A stretch of DNA of 64,000 bases from Ciona savignyi (GCA_000149265.1 CH001322.1:169225-233224); one strand, 5' to 3'; positions 1 through 11,525 are shown, counted from the first letter of the stretch. The notes: a model not told the origin generated them from the letters alone. Program-made: numbers and translations.

Positions 1-97
1 CCCACGGTGGGCGCGAGGGGATCTGACGATTACCCGTGTGTTAACCCCCTTGGTTTTTCCATTCAAGGGGATAAACATGAATATCCCGACCTATTCT
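1..97 (+). mobile_element. SINE S1, 3' fragment cut by the window edge
   Basis: This matches the 3' part of the S1 consensus (gcgaggtgatctgacgatt, then the conserved gggataaacatgaatatc end). It lies in the KEAP1-like intron that precedes the Kelch exons. Confidence 0.85.
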
Positions 98-152
98 AAA
101 TAAGGACACCCCTAATTTAAACTATATCCTTTATTCCATCAACACTGCAAAC

Positions 153-3100
153 CTGGCCTATGTCGGGGGCCCGTGGCTTGTGCTTCACTGGTTTGTGGAG
201 GGTTAGTTCCTTGAAGACATGCGCGAGGTATTCCCTGCACCGTGGTTCCTTGTTCACCACGGGGCAGTTCTGTAGCTGCTGCTCCAGGAAAGTGGGCGTC
301 AAGGAGTGGCAGCGGACCTATGGGACAATGAGCATTGTGATGATGTCATAATGATGATGTCATAATGATGATGTCATAATGATGATGTCATAATGATGTT
401 GTCATAATGATGATGTCATAATGATTATGTCATAATGAAGATGTCATAATGATTATGTCATAATGATGATGTCATAATGATGACGTCATAATTAGAATTA
501 CTAAAGGGGCCGCTACAAATGTACAAAAGCAACAAGTAGTAAAAGTAATTCACTGAACAAGAAGTTTAAACACATCAAGAGCACATGCTGTACACAACAT
601 ACTTAAAAAGAGAATAAAATTAAAACTACAAAAAAAAAGTCCTGACAACACTCACAGTACCTACAATCTACAAATTTACAAAAGAACAACACAAACAGTA
701 TAACATTCCCTACAGAAAAATTACAATGTATCCTTGAATACAAAAGTAAAAACACATATAGTTGCTACAAACACACGTACCGCTTCCAGCAGCATCTTGA
801 GGTATTGCTGCCTTGACGAGGGGTCATACTGCACCCAACATAACACTGCATTGTAGACGTGGGACTCACAATCCACACGCACCTCATCCGCTGCTATTAT
901 CTTCGATAACCGGCATGGGGAGAGCGTTCGGAACTCTTCTGATTGTGTGACCTATGTGATCACATTCCGTTTAAGTTTGAGACGTCACATTGCGATTATG
1001 ATCACTATATGTTGTCATTATGTGTTTAAGATGCGGCCACTGTGTGATGTCATAATGTTTTCTATAAAATTGTGTGACATCATAATGTGTTTATGATGCT
1101 TTAACCCAAAACAAACGGTATCATAAGAATCTGCAGCTTACAGACAAGAGATTGTAATTTTAAACTGATTCAAATAAATAGCCGGTAAAACAAGTTATAA
1201 CACAAACCAAGTGAACTAATTTTATATTTTTACCTGCTAAATACATAACACGCACGATAAAATAACTCACCTCTTCAAAATGAGCACAAACATATTTTTC
1301 GATCTTTTTTTTCAAGTCGATACACCCTAGGTCTTCGGCAAACAATGCAAGCCCCAAACAGTTTGACGGTTCCAACTGGTTTTCCAGAAACCTAAAATGC
1401 AAGATTCTCAAGAAAAAGAAAAAGTAAATAATGGTTCCAAAATATAAAAGGTGACTTCTAATTGGTTTTCCAGAAATCTAAAATGCAAGATTCTCATGGT
1501 TGACATGGAAAAAATTACTGCAATTATATTGTGCGAAACGAGTCTACAGGAATCGACCAACACAAGACTGCTTGAAACAAGCTGCACTTGTTTTAAGTTA
1601 TAGATTTTTTTTAACGGTACCGGTATATTCAATATATATATACATTTTTAAATCAGTTTGGTTAATAGAATTATTTAGAATTAATAATTTAAAACTGCTC
1701 TGAAATAGACTCAAACAGCAAGAAAAAATTTTTTCGTCCTCACAAAATAAAATTACATACGTATGTTTATTAATATAATTTTTATTTTTTAACAACACCA
1801 CTGTTAACATCCCTTACGGATATTCCAAGAAATTTGCCTATTTAAAACATCATTAGTGTCTTATTTAAATAACATTAATTTGATATACTGGGTTGGTCAC
1901 TATAAAAGGCCTTTACTAGAACCATGAGGTGGACAGTTTTCAAGTTTTCTTCACGGTTGAGAATGCAACAACACAGGTCAGTGGGTTATTATATTTAAAA
2001 CCGACATCTAGGAGAACGTTTTTTTAATTACATAATTTTAGCCTTCAAATTCCGAAGCGTTACCTAATACTAGAACACTTAACTCCAGTCAAGGGTTGCA
2101 GTAGCTATTAAAGTGGGTTAAACATCTGCACCCTAAGCGGGTTTAAGCTGTTGATATCGAACTTACTTGCAGCAAATCTGCACCACATGATTCATCTGCA
2201 GCATGCACGCTCCCACCATAATGTAGAGGACACATTGCTCACTGATCAGGATCCGAGACGTGTAGGCGAAGTCGAGCAGCTTGGAAAATACATCCGGGTG
2301 AATCTCTCTCATGTTAACCTCAGACATATTACGCTCCCTGCAGCCACCTGTGGTGGGAAAGACGAGCTTGAATGGTGGGATTGGCATAAGCACTAATAAC
2401 CCAGCGGATCAATGGGTTCTACCAAGTTGAAAAAACGTTTAAATCATACACTGCAATAGCTCCGATAACCCGACAGTGGGCGCGAGGTGATCTGACGCTT
2501 GCCCGTGTGATAACCCCCTTGGTTTTCCCATTCACGGGGATAAACAAGAATATTCTATCCTATCCTAATTTAGTTGGACAAGTAGCACAAAACAGGGTAC
2601 AATTCCACTTTTAAGTAGTGAAACAAAAAAACAAATAAAAATATATATTTTGATGATCTAAATCCCTTATACCATGTAACTACTATCAAGTTACCAGTTT
2701 TTCAAGTTCTAAGTTAGTTTTAATTCATATCATTACCTAAAGTATAAGGCCTTATTGAACTAGCATGTATTTAACAATAGGCCGTTTTGATACTACTAAA
2801 AATAATTTACAGTTTTTTATACCGTATTCCTTGTTATTTTCATAGCAAGCAACAAAACAATTCGTCTTACCTGTAAACATGGCTTTAAAGTATGGCGAAC
2901 ATGAGGCTAAAACAAGTTTATGTGCAGAGAATTTCTTCTTTTGACCGTTGTATTCAAGTTTAATTGTGACATCACAAAGTAAGGCGCTTTGTCGTAACTC
3001 ATTTATTATTGTGAGGGAGTCACTTGGGTATTCCTTTAGTTCAAATCTCTCAATTCTGTCGAATGATGATTTTAAGATGATTTTTTGGGGTAAACCAATA

Positions 3101-3490
3101 CGGTACCTCTAAATACTACAGGAGCGCTTGGACCGCTTGGAGCGCATGTAGCGCTTAAATCGCTTTGAGTGCTTGGATCGGTTGGATCGCTTACTACACT
3201 TAGTAATTACAACAGCCATGATATTAATGTTAGGGTTGGGGTTAAGGTTAGTTCTGGGGTTGAGATTAGTGTTTGGGACAGGGTAAGAATTACTTTCCAT
3301 AGCAATCTAAGTGATCCAAGCGATCCAAGCGGTCCTGTAGTATTTAGAGGCACCCAAACCAATAAGCCAAAACACATGATACCACCTACCTATCTCCGTT
3401 CATAGATGGAATGACTTTTCCGGGGCACTTTCCCATTATCCCACCCCCGTCATTGTTTGACTGGGCCCGCTTCCGTATCTTACAAGACAT
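153..3490 (-). CDS. KEAP1: KEAP1-like (KLHL19) BTB-BACK-Kelch protein, 5' part
   Basis: Six exons on the minus strand: 3490-3390, 3055-2871, 2347-2167, 1391-1271, 951-781 and 317-153. Their lengths (101, 185, 181, 121, 171, 165 nt) keep one open frame of 308 codons. The start codon at 3490 opens MSCKIRKRAQ. Residues about 42-160 form the BTB domain (LLCDVTIKL, AHKLVLASCSPYFKAMFT, IHPDVFSKLLDFAYTS) and about 165-300 the BACK domain, ending VRCHSLTPTFLEQQLQNC. The family protein is a cytosolic CUL3 adaptor that ubiquitinates NRF2 and senses electrophiles. Cysteines at 134, 209, 224, 256, 271 and 280 match human KEAP1 C151, C226, C241, C273, C288 and C297 with a constant offset of 17. The C257 position is proline, and C249 is replaced by a cysteine two residues later. 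The six Kelch blades should lie left of position 1. The last donor is GTTTGC, a weak site. Another KLHL family member is possible but fits less well. Confidence 0.88.
336..492. repeat. 14-bp tandem repeat in the last visible KEAP1-like intron
   Basis: About 11 copies of a 14-bp unit (GATGATGTCATAAT with small variants) lie immediately upstream, in gene sense, of the acceptor for the exon ending at 317. Each unit carries a TGATGTCA-type CRE half-site, and the last unit holds a full TGACGTCA. Confidence 0.9.
1454..1500 (-). repeat. Duplicated exon-4 splice acceptor of the KEAP1-like gene
   Basis: This segment repeats the acceptor and first codons of exon 4 (1371-1412) about 83 bp upstream of the real site in gene sense. 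It contains TTGCATTTTAG followed by codons for FLENQLE and then runs into a stop, so its use would truncate the protein. Confidence 0.8.
2398..2566 (+). mobile_element. SINE S1, 5'-truncated, in KEAP1-like intron 2
   Basis: The body starts at cagcggatcaatgggttc and ends with tattctatcctatccta. The tRNA-like head is missing. It is antisense to the host gene. Confidence 0.85.
3102..3354. mobile_element. Palindromic MITE, family M1, with 9-bp target duplication
   Basis: The ends are inverted: GGTACCTCTAAATACTACAG opens it and CTGTAGTATTTAGAGG then CACC closes it. Inside are GGATCGCTTGG-type subrepeats on both arms and the marker TTAGGGTTGGGGTTAAGG. The 9-mer AAACCAATA flanks both sides. It sits in intron 1 of the KEAP1-like gene. 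The superfamily is uncertain; 9-bp duplications suggest a Mutator-like source. Confidence 0.88.
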
Positions 3491-4279
3491 CGTGATCACC
3501 TGGCACCCAGCCAAAATAAACTGAACTTTATCTGTGTCATATTTTATCTATTTTCATGGCTCTGGAAAAGGATAAGGTTAGCAACTTTACAAACGAATGC
3601 TGTACAAGTAGGCAAGAAAGGTTTGGTATTTATTTGCTACATTCTTTTAGTAAATGTACCTATTTAGAACATTTTAGATGTTACTTTAAAAACCTTGGTA
3701 CATAGTTAGAAATCTCCCATATACCTTAACAACATTAAGCAGGACTATGGCGATTATTGCCTTTTTTATCTCTCGTTTTTGGTTCAAGTTTAGTAAAACA
3801 CACAACATCAGCACCAGAACATTAAACGTATAAAACTTATATTACTTTCCACTGCTTTATGCTTCAAGCTTCCCTTTACACTGCCTAGTTCCTTAAGTCC
3901 TAAGGTGATTTCGCGATTTAGGATATATTTTGACGCAATAAAAGAGAGCAGAGCGGCGTACGAACCTGAAAGCGTCCACAAATTCTAGGTAATCCTGCGA
4001 GAAACTCGCCCATAAACTTTGCTGAATCATTCTTCTGACCTCTTTCTGAGTTCAACCGCAGATAACTATTACCATAGAAATAAGATAAACAGCAACAAAA
4101 ATTATGACGTCAAAAGATATTAAATTCGAGTGATTTTTATGGATTGTATAGACTAGATTTTGAATAAAATTATTTTATAAAGATGTTTTACGGAAAAAAT
4201 GTTTAGGGTAAAACAAATTATAACCGAAATATTTTTATTAGGCCACACGTCTCTGATACTTGTTAAGCCGTTGTTAAGT
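3491..4279. other. Upstream region of the KEAP1-like gene
   Basis: No coding sequence or RNA gene was recognised here. It must contain the 5' untranslated part and promoter of the minus-strand gene, but no TATA box or antioxidant-response element could be assigned with confidence. Confidence 0.5.
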
Positions 4280-4580
4280 CCGGCCCGATGGTCTAGCGGT
4301 TAACTGCGTCGCCTTTCAATCGAAAGGTTGCAGGTGCGAAACTGGTCGCTAGCTAGTCGGTTGTGTCCTTGGGCAAGATACTTTACGGACATTGCCTGAA
4401 CTCAGCAAATTAATGGGTTCTACCAAATTAAAGGAACGTGTCTATCATATACAACACACTGCAATAGCTCCGGTAACCCGACGATGGGCGCGAGGTGATC
4501 TGACGATTGCCCGTGTGATAACCCCCTAGGTTTTCCCATTCACGGGGATAAACATGAATATCCTATCCTATCCTATCCGT
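4280..4580 (+). mobile_element. SINE S1, full-length reference copy
   Basis: This complete copy defines the family. The head from about 4281 resembles a tRNA, with an A-box-like TGGTCTAGCGG and a B-box-like GGTGCGAAACT separated as in tRNA genes. A conserved body follows (gtccttgggcaaga, then ttaatgggttctacc, then gcgaggtgatctgacgatt), and the 3' tail is (TATCC)n. No coding capacity is expected. Mobilisation would depend on a LINE that is not present in this window. Confidence 0.9.
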
Positions 4581-6399
4581 TGGCTTACTTGGTTTTGTTT
4601 CTGTGTGTGCGTGTAGTTTTTGCCGGCACTAACATAGCTCTGTATTTTTAAAACCATCACCAGAGTTTTTCAACTTACGTTTTTAGTTTTATATGTTTCT
4701 TTCGCCTACAGATTTTACAATACCATGTGTCTATTTGGAGGCAATTCATCTATACTGCCAGGATATTATTATTCCAAAGACACGTTGAAGGTCGCCCTTC
4801 TTTCTTACTTTCTTTTTTTACATGGAGTTTTATTTAATATAAATAAAATGATATTTAATATAAATGTGCACAGTAAGTGTACTTAAAACTAAGAGTGTCG
4901 TTTGACATTAGTGAAATTTTAGTTTAGGGTTTTTTCTTTAACCACTTCGGTTCACTTTTTGGTTTAACTTTCTCTTGATCGCGCCCTATCACACACTATT
5001 TTCAGAGCGTTATATCGTCCTAAGAGTTTTTGTTATTCACAGTATTGGTTTTCGTCTAGGTTTGGCGGCCGCGTCCGCTGTATTTATTTATTTATGTCCC
5101 CTTTTTTAAATGAAGTGTTTTAACGACTTTGTTCGTTTTGCCATATTTTTATGTTTCTGTGTCGTGAGTTGCTTTATTTGCCTTTGCTTAATACTGGGGC
5201 AAAAATAAATATAACTAAACTGCCACAGCGATCTTCTGGTTAACTCAATATTATACACACACACTTAAGAAACTTTTATGTTTTAGGAAAAAAATATGTA
5301 TTCAAATGTGATCGGTTTTGTTTAGTTACACGCTACAAAATACAACAGAAATGGCGAAACAGTACAGAAAAATATGGGATCAAAATCTATGACGTTGTGT
5401 GCTTTAACTAATTTTAGTCATAATCACTGATTGCCGGTTGTTGCCAACCGGTCCCAGTAAAACAAGTACAACGGTTAATGTGTTAATCGATCGGTTAACC
5501 ATGTTTTCATGGGAAGCGTGATAACGTCTCGCCATAAACGTGGGAAAATTGGGAGTTAAATTCTGGCAAACATACCACATCGTCTAGCTAGGGCTCAATG
5601 CATTCTAAGTTATAGCCGGCAGTACAGAAAGAGCATTGCCTCGTCAGTAACGCGCTGTGTGCTGTTAATTTTGCTTAGCGCTGTAATCCTGTGCTAAATC
5701 TAATAGTTATTTCGGGAGATATATGACTAAATGCGCATGGCAAGTAGAGACGATAAAACATTTTTTTTAGAGTGATATAGGTGTCTGCTTGACGTCATTA
5801 AATTTAGGATGACGTCAGTAAAAGAACGACTGTGTGGCTATATGGTCAGCGCAACCAATTCAAATAACATGCCGTTTAAAAATGGGAACCCAGTGAGCGG
5901 CTCATTATGGGTTCGATGGTATTGGACCACATATTAAAAGGTTGTTTAGTAGATATCTTTATAATGAAGCGTGCAGGCCATCAGAACCCAAAGATTATAT
6001 GTGCTTAACGATCAAGGCTTGTCTAAGCCTTAACGATTATATGTAAGTCTAAGGCTTAACGATTATATCTAAAACTTAAAGATCAAGGGTTGCAAACTCC
6101 AAGTCAGGATAACGGTTAGTTTTTGTTTAAAACAACCATTGTTCTGTCCAGTTGCTTGCTGCATTTTCATCTTTTTTCTTTTAAACTGAGCAATAAGGCA
6201 AGAATGTTATTCCGAATATACCCTCGTTACAACGCCTGCCGTTTATCCGCATACGGGGAGCTGTTTTTAATAATATAGAAATAGTATATACCTGTTTCGT
6301 TGTCCACTATACCTGTTTGTTGATGTCTCTATGCTTTTTATAAAAAAATATTAATAGAACTTAATTTTGATAGCAACATCAACAGCAGAGTGTGTTACC
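4581..6399. other. Gene-free stretch with a dispersed repeat
   Basis: Nothing coding was recognised. Positions about 5108-5222 hold a roughly 115-bp repeat (gttttaacgac, then cgttttgcc, then taatactggggcaaaaat) that recurs inverted at 8757-8885 and weakly at 7283-7400. Confidence 0.55.
5108..5222 (+). repeat. Dispersed repeat R3, plus orientation
   Basis: It shares blocks gttttaacgac, gttcgttttgcc and aatactggggcaaaaa with the reverse complement of 8757-8885. It has no recognised ends or coding content. Confidence 0.7.
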
Positions 6400-6520
6400 C
6401 ACAATAATATACACATTGTACTGCAGTTTCTCCCGTAACACGACGGAGTGCGCAAGACAATCTGTCGATTGACCTTGCTTTAACGTCTCTTTCATTTTTA
6501 ATCCACGGAAATAAAGAAGT
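6400..6520 (+). mobile_element. SINE S1, old degenerate fragment
   Basis: It is recognisable only by a decayed body: cacattgtactgcag, cccgtaacacgacgg and tgtcgattg in the S1 order. It is much more divergent than the other copies, so probably ancient. Confidence 0.5.
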
Positions 6521-6869
6521 AACCAATATACTACTATTCTAGCCTGATGCAACGGTCCATAATTTGCATGTACACGTTTGGTATAAAAATGAAATAATGT
6601 ATGAAAATAAATACAATTATGTTTCAAATCGGCCAAGCCTGTTTGTTTTAAGGCTTCATTTTCTCAGTGCTGTAGAAAATGAGACTTAACAAAACCGGCC
6701 TTTTACGCCGAACTATCACCGATTTACGAACTGACTACGTCACAATGCTATTTGTAAGGTAAAATTTAACTGAAAGATTTGGCAATAAAAAAACGGTGGA
6801 GGTCTTAATCTAATTGTGTGATTAACCTATTAAAATCTTGGTAGTTTATATACATAAAGAGTGTAGGAA

Positions 6870-7012
6870 AGAATAGGATATTCATGTTTATCCCCGTGAA
6901 TGGGAAAACCAAGGGGGTTAACACACGGGCAATCGTCAGATCACCTCGCGCCCACCGTCGGGTTACCAGAGCTATTGCAGTATTTTGTACATGATTCAGA
7001 TATTCCTTCATT
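6870..7012 (-). mobile_element. SINE S1, 3' half
   Basis: Read on the minus strand it has the gggataaacatgaatatcc end and the cgacggtgggcgcgagg body, stopping near the ttgaaggaa block. Confidence 0.85.
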
Positions 7013-7739
7013 TGTTTAAGTAGAATTGATAGACAATAGAGGAGAGATTATAATATGGTGGTTTTAACATGTGTAGATGGCAAAAATGGATGTAAACGCG
7101 TCGAATTGCCATGTCCACATTGGTATATTAACACAGATATTGCTGTATGGTTATTAGCCCATTATACATTATTTCTTTCATTATTTCAATTCGCTCAAAT
7201 CGAGCTGTAATATGTCACGTCACGATGTGGATTTAGCGGACACGTCCAATTATACTAAAACTTGATAATTTATTGGTTTTTATATAGAAGTGTTCCAACG
7301 ATTAGCGTTTTGCCGTTTTGCCGTTTTTTTCCGTTTTCCAAATTTGTATCAATGGTCCTGCTTCGTGTTTTCATCGTGGAAACAAAAAATAAAATAAACT
7401 AAGAAAAAGCGATGGTGATCGTATTCAGCACATGTCTGGTCATACCCAGTTGTATTTTCTTCCAGACCGTACTGACATACAGATTTTGGTCGGGTTTTAA
7501 AGTTTAAAGAGCTGGCAACGCAAATAAAAATTTAATTGTCTGACTATCATGGCCCGCCGTCGGGTAGCCGGCTTATTGTAGTGTGGTTTAATAGAGGCTT
7601 GATTGATCTGACATTCCTGTGTTATATTGAACTGTTACATCAAGAGAGGATGTTTATGCACGTGGGAGGGAAATCAAAAGGGAAAAAAGTGAAGATTTAT
7701 AAACTTAAAACTGGCGTTATAGTCACAATATATTTATAG

Positions 7740-7980
7740 AAATAAGATATTCATGTTTATCCATGTGAATGGGAAAACTAAGGGGGTTAACACACAGGCA
7801 ATCGTCAGATCACCTCGCGCCCACCGTCGGGTTACCGAAGCTATTGCAGTGTGTTCCATATGATAGACACGTTGCTTCAATTTGGTAGAACCCACTAATC
7901 CGTTGGGTCCAGGCAATGTCCGTAAAGTGCCTTGGCCAAGGACACAACCGACTAACTAGCCAGTTTCTCACCTGCAAGTT
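7740..7980 (-). mobile_element. SINE S1, lacking the head
   Basis: The copy runs from ggataaacatgaatatctt through the cacttt-acggacattgcc block to gcaggtgagaaactgg, then ends before the A box. Confidence 0.85.
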
Positions 7981-8194
7981 GGCACGATATATTTGTACAA
8001 ATTCCAGTCATAAAAAGGGCATCCTTCTACCATGTGTTCACGGCGAAGTGTACATGTTTATTATATATCACTTGGAGTAGGTATCAATTATCATCAAGTA
8101 AAAAAGCATAACATTGGAACTGTGGCGATTCAGGAGATTTTTATAGAATTTACACAACTATGGTTGATGGCCACTGCCATCATAATCGTAGCCC

Positions 8195-8492
8195 AGGATA
8201 GGATACGATATTCATGTATATCCCCGTGGTTGGGAAAACCAAGGGGGTTAACACATGGGCAATCGTCAGATTAACTCGCGCCCATAGTCCGGTTACCGGA
8301 GCTATTTCAGTGTGTTGTATATGATAGACACGTTCCTTCAATTTGGTAGAACCCAATAATCAGCTGGGTTCAGGCAATGTTTGTAAAGTGTCTTGCCCAA
8401 GCAAGCAACCGACCAACTAGCGACCAGTTTCGTACCTGCAACCTTTCGATTAAAAGACCACGCACTAAACCACCAGACTAGCCGGCCGGCCT
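8195..8492 (-). mobile_element. SINE S1, near full length
   Basis: Head, body and tail are all present on the minus strand, from ggccggctagtctggtgg to the gatatccta-type tail. Confidence 0.88.
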
Positions 8493-8756
8493 AATATCCA
8501 ACCAGTACGTAAAATATTATTATAACGTAACGTGATGATGGTACAAAATGGGAACCAACGACTAGATAATCGAATGTCTCCTGGGGCAGCACGTCGCCAT
8601 GGCCCATGCATCCATCATAATAATTTAGTCCAGTTAGATTTTCTCCTAATTTTAAGTAGGACCTACTTGTTGTATTTATTTATTAATTTTTTTAAGAAGC
8701 AGCAAAAAACGTCATAAACCAAACTACGAAAACAATACGGTTTCCCACATCTTCGG

Positions 8757-8885
8757 ACTTATAGTTTAGTTTATTCATTTTTTGCCCCAGTATTAAAAAC
8801 TGGCAAACGAATCAAATCACGGCACGGGAACAGGAAAAGACGGCAAAACGAACAGTCGTTAAAACACGTCATTTAGAAGATTTCT
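8757..8885 (-). repeat. Dispersed repeat R3, minus orientation
   Basis: This is the inverted partner of 5108-5222. On the minus strand it reads gttttaacgactgttcgttt and later taatactggggcaaaaaat. Confidence 0.7.
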
Positions 8886-9573
8886 TGGAAGAGTTTTTTT
8901 AAACAACGATTTTCTAATAAAACTATGTATTTTTATTCCTGATTTCCTTAATGTGATAGTTACGTTCTTGTAATTTAAAGAAAAAAAACAGATTTTTAGT
9001 GTTCACTTTAAAAAAACACTCCAAATACGGATTTCCCCTGTGCTGAGTTTTTCTATGATTCCATTACCACAGAAATCTTTGGAATGCATAAAAGTATTTC
9101 ATGGTCGGTCGCACAAGAGTTTAATGCCATTTAGACAACATTGACCTAATTGCAAGATTACAGTCTTTTTAAAGTGCGGTTTGTTTTATATGTTAAGATA
9201 AGTTAAAGAGTAGTCCTGTACTCTAACGAAATTATTCGATTGTCTAAAATTATCAGTTCTATAAAGACTGTCGTTTTATCGTTTTTGTCCGCTTGCCTTT
9301 TGGTATCAATACTTGTTATTTTAATTATCGTTTTAAAGTAGTTAAAACATAATAAACTAATTTGTTTAATTATTATTATACTTAAGTCCAAACCTAAAGA
9401 ACCTAAAGGTTAAAGGGTCAAAACCAGACATAAACTAGTTGGTTGTTGTGCAGGGCAATCAGCGGATATTGCTTTAACCCAATGGATTAATTTGTTGAAT
9501 GAAAATAGCATCAACGTCTCAATGATATACAACACAATGCAATAGCTTTGGCAACAGAAACATGTGTGCGAGC

Positions 9574-9782
9574 GGTACCTTTAAATACCACAGGATCGCA
9601 TGGAGCGCTTTAATCGCTTAGAGCGCTTGGATCGCTTACTATACTTTCGTAATTATAAAATCCATGATATTAATGTTAGGGTTGAGGTTAAAGTTAGTTT
9701 TGGGGTTGAGATTAGTGTTTGGGACAGGGTTAAAATTACTTTCCATAGCAATCCGAGCGATCCTCTAGTATTTAGAGGCACC
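9574..9782. mobile_element. MITE M1 with 9-bp target duplication
   Basis: The ends are GGTACCTTTAAATACCACAGG and the inverted partner closing in GAGGCACC. The 9-mer GTGTGCGAG flanks it at 9564-9572 and 9784-9792. It lies about 250 bp upstream of the MPP-like start codon. Confidence 0.9.
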
Positions 9783-10028
9783 TGTGTGCGAGTTACCGAA
9801 CAGTAATGGGAAAAACTAAAAGGAGGGAAGCGGGAAGGAGGGAAACTGCACACTAAAATAAAGATTATGAGTTATGACACATAAGACGTTCATTCTTGTT
9901 ACTACCATCTAATAAATGTTAAAAGAAAAATGTTTCATATAAGCACTTTTTTTTCAATTTGTTTTTATATAGTAAATTGAAGTAAGATACAACCATATTG
10001 TGTGAAAAACTGATGATTTTCTATCATA

Positions 10029-11525
10029 ATGCCACAAAAGCACAAGAAAGCAATGGACACCGTGTTGGAAAATCTAACCCATGATACTGAAAGACAAAAT
10101 TCTCTCCCTGAAAAAGACCTCAATTTTCTAAAGGTTATAATGGACAACCCAGTCATTCAATCCTTAGTTAAAGCTCACAGTACATTGGAATTCGGTAAGT
10201 TGGCACCGGTGTGTAATAACCTGTCCGCCTTAGTCGACGATTTTGTAAAAATACTTGGCAACACTAACGATGAAATGGAGTTATGCCAGACACTTGGATC
10301 TCCCCATATTAGAAGCTTGTTTAAAGCCCATGATGAAAGCTCTGGCTTCATGCAACATCAGTACGTCAATACATTGGGCTCTGGGAATGGTGATTGGCAA
10401 AATGCAATCCGTATGATTGGGATGTCGAAGAAAATGGATGAAAACCTTGGCTTGACTGTGGCGCTTGTTGATGATGATATAGTGGTGACTAGGATCTTGC
10501 AAGGTGGGTTAATTCACAAGCAAGGCTTGCTGCATGAAGGGGATGTTATCACAGAAATCAATGGAAACAATGTAAAAGGGAGTCCTGATCTATTGAAAGA
10601 ATACTTGAAAAAATCTGACGGGTCTTTCGTTTTAAAGACGATACCAAGCTACAAATCTTTACCACAAGAGGGCGGGGTGTTCGTAAAATGCAATTTTGGT
10701 TACTCACCACTCGATGACAGTATGATACCGTCGAAAGAAGCAGGTTTAAGTTTCGAGCGGAATGACATTTTGAAAATCGTGGACCGGCGCGATTTAAAGT
10801 GGTGGCAGGCTCAGCATGTGAATGGGCAAGGGGAGGCTGTGGGTCGAGCGGGGCTGATACCCAGTTCTGACTTACAAGAGCGCAGACGTGTTAACAAATC
10901 AACCATGTCAAAACCAGCGGCGCAAATGTATCGGTTGTCACAATACGAGTGTTTCAGTAGGGGTGATGTAACTCTTTATGAGGAGGTTACGTTCATGCCT
11001 CCTTTTACACGGAAGTTTATCGTTTTGATCTCAGAGGACCCAGAGTTGGCGCATAACATTAAAACGAAGCTTGTAAAGAAATACCAACATCTGTACAAGG
11101 CACCAATCACGCACACTTCAGATGACGACAAACTTAGTAATCTTAACTTCAGGGTGATGGAAAAAGATAAAATGCTGACGGGAATCCGGAAAAATCAATA
11201 TTTCGAACACGCCTTTCAGAACGAGCATATTTTCGGGACCAAATACAAATCAGTCACAATCGTCACAAAATCCGGAAAAATTTGCGTCAAAGACACATCG
11301 CCAAAAAACTTAAAATTTCTCATGTCCCCGGAATTCATGCCATATGTAATTCACGTTGAACCGATATCAGCTAAACCAGACAACATTACATTGGATGACT
11401 ATATGCACCTGGTTAACTTAACACTTACTTGTGAAAGTGAGCAGATATACTGCGAGCAAATCCATAACGAAGTCCAAGCGCTAGCCAAACGCTCCCAATG
11501 GGTACCAATCACATGGGTATATTAA
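10029..11525 (+). CDS. Intronless MAGUK of the MPP2/MPP6 (p55/PALS) type
   Basis: One open frame of 498 codons with the whole p55 domain order. The L27 region is at about 12-105 (MDTVLENLT, LKVIMDNPVIQSLVKAH, SPHIRSLFKAHD), PDZ at about 128-206 with carboxylate loop LGLTV, SH3 at about 216-284 (FVKCNFGYSPLDDSMIPSKE, WWQA, GLIPS), and a guanylate-kinase-like domain at about 325-498 ending QWVPITWVY, the MPP2/6 C terminus. These proteins scaffold membrane complexes at cell junctions. Normal members have many introns, so this looks like a retrocopy. It is kept open over its full length, which implies selection or youth. The GK loop, GAQGVGRR in relatives, is SEDPELAH here (335-342), and the GMP-binding segment is also lost. 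The region between SH3 and GK is shorter than in MPP6. An ATTAAA lies about 105 bp after the stop. MPP7 fits less well in the PDZ and the C terminus. Confidence 0.9.
   Translation: MPQKHKKAMDTVLENLTHDTERQNSLPEKDLNFLKVIMDNPVIQSLVKAHSTLEFGKLAPVCNNLSALVDDFVKILGNTNDEMELCQTLGSPHIRSLFKAHDESSGFMQHQYVNTLGSGNGDWQNAIRMIGMSKKMDENLGLTVALVDDDIVVTRILQGGLIHKQGLLHEGDVITEINGNNVKGSPDLLKEYLKKSDGSFVLKTIPSYKSLPQEGGVFVKCNFGYSPLDDSMIPSKEAGLSFERNDILKIVDRRDLKWWQAQHVNGQGEAVGRAGLIPSSDLQERRRVNKSTMSKPAAQMYRLSQYECFSRGDVTLYEEVTFMPPFTRKFIVLISEDPELAHNIKTKLVKKYQHLYKAPITHTSDDDKLSNLNFRVMEKDKMLTGIRKNQYFEHAFQNEHIFGTKYKSVTIVTKSGKICVKDTSPKNLKFLMSPEFMPYVIHVEPISAKPDNITLDDYMHLVNLTLTCESEQIYCEQIHNEVQALAKRSQWVPITWVY

Noticed and set aside
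4280-4345. tRNA gene at the head of the S1 element
   Set aside because: The A and B boxes are present, but the anticodon and acceptor arms do not close and the same head recurs in dozens of copies. It is a SINE promoter.
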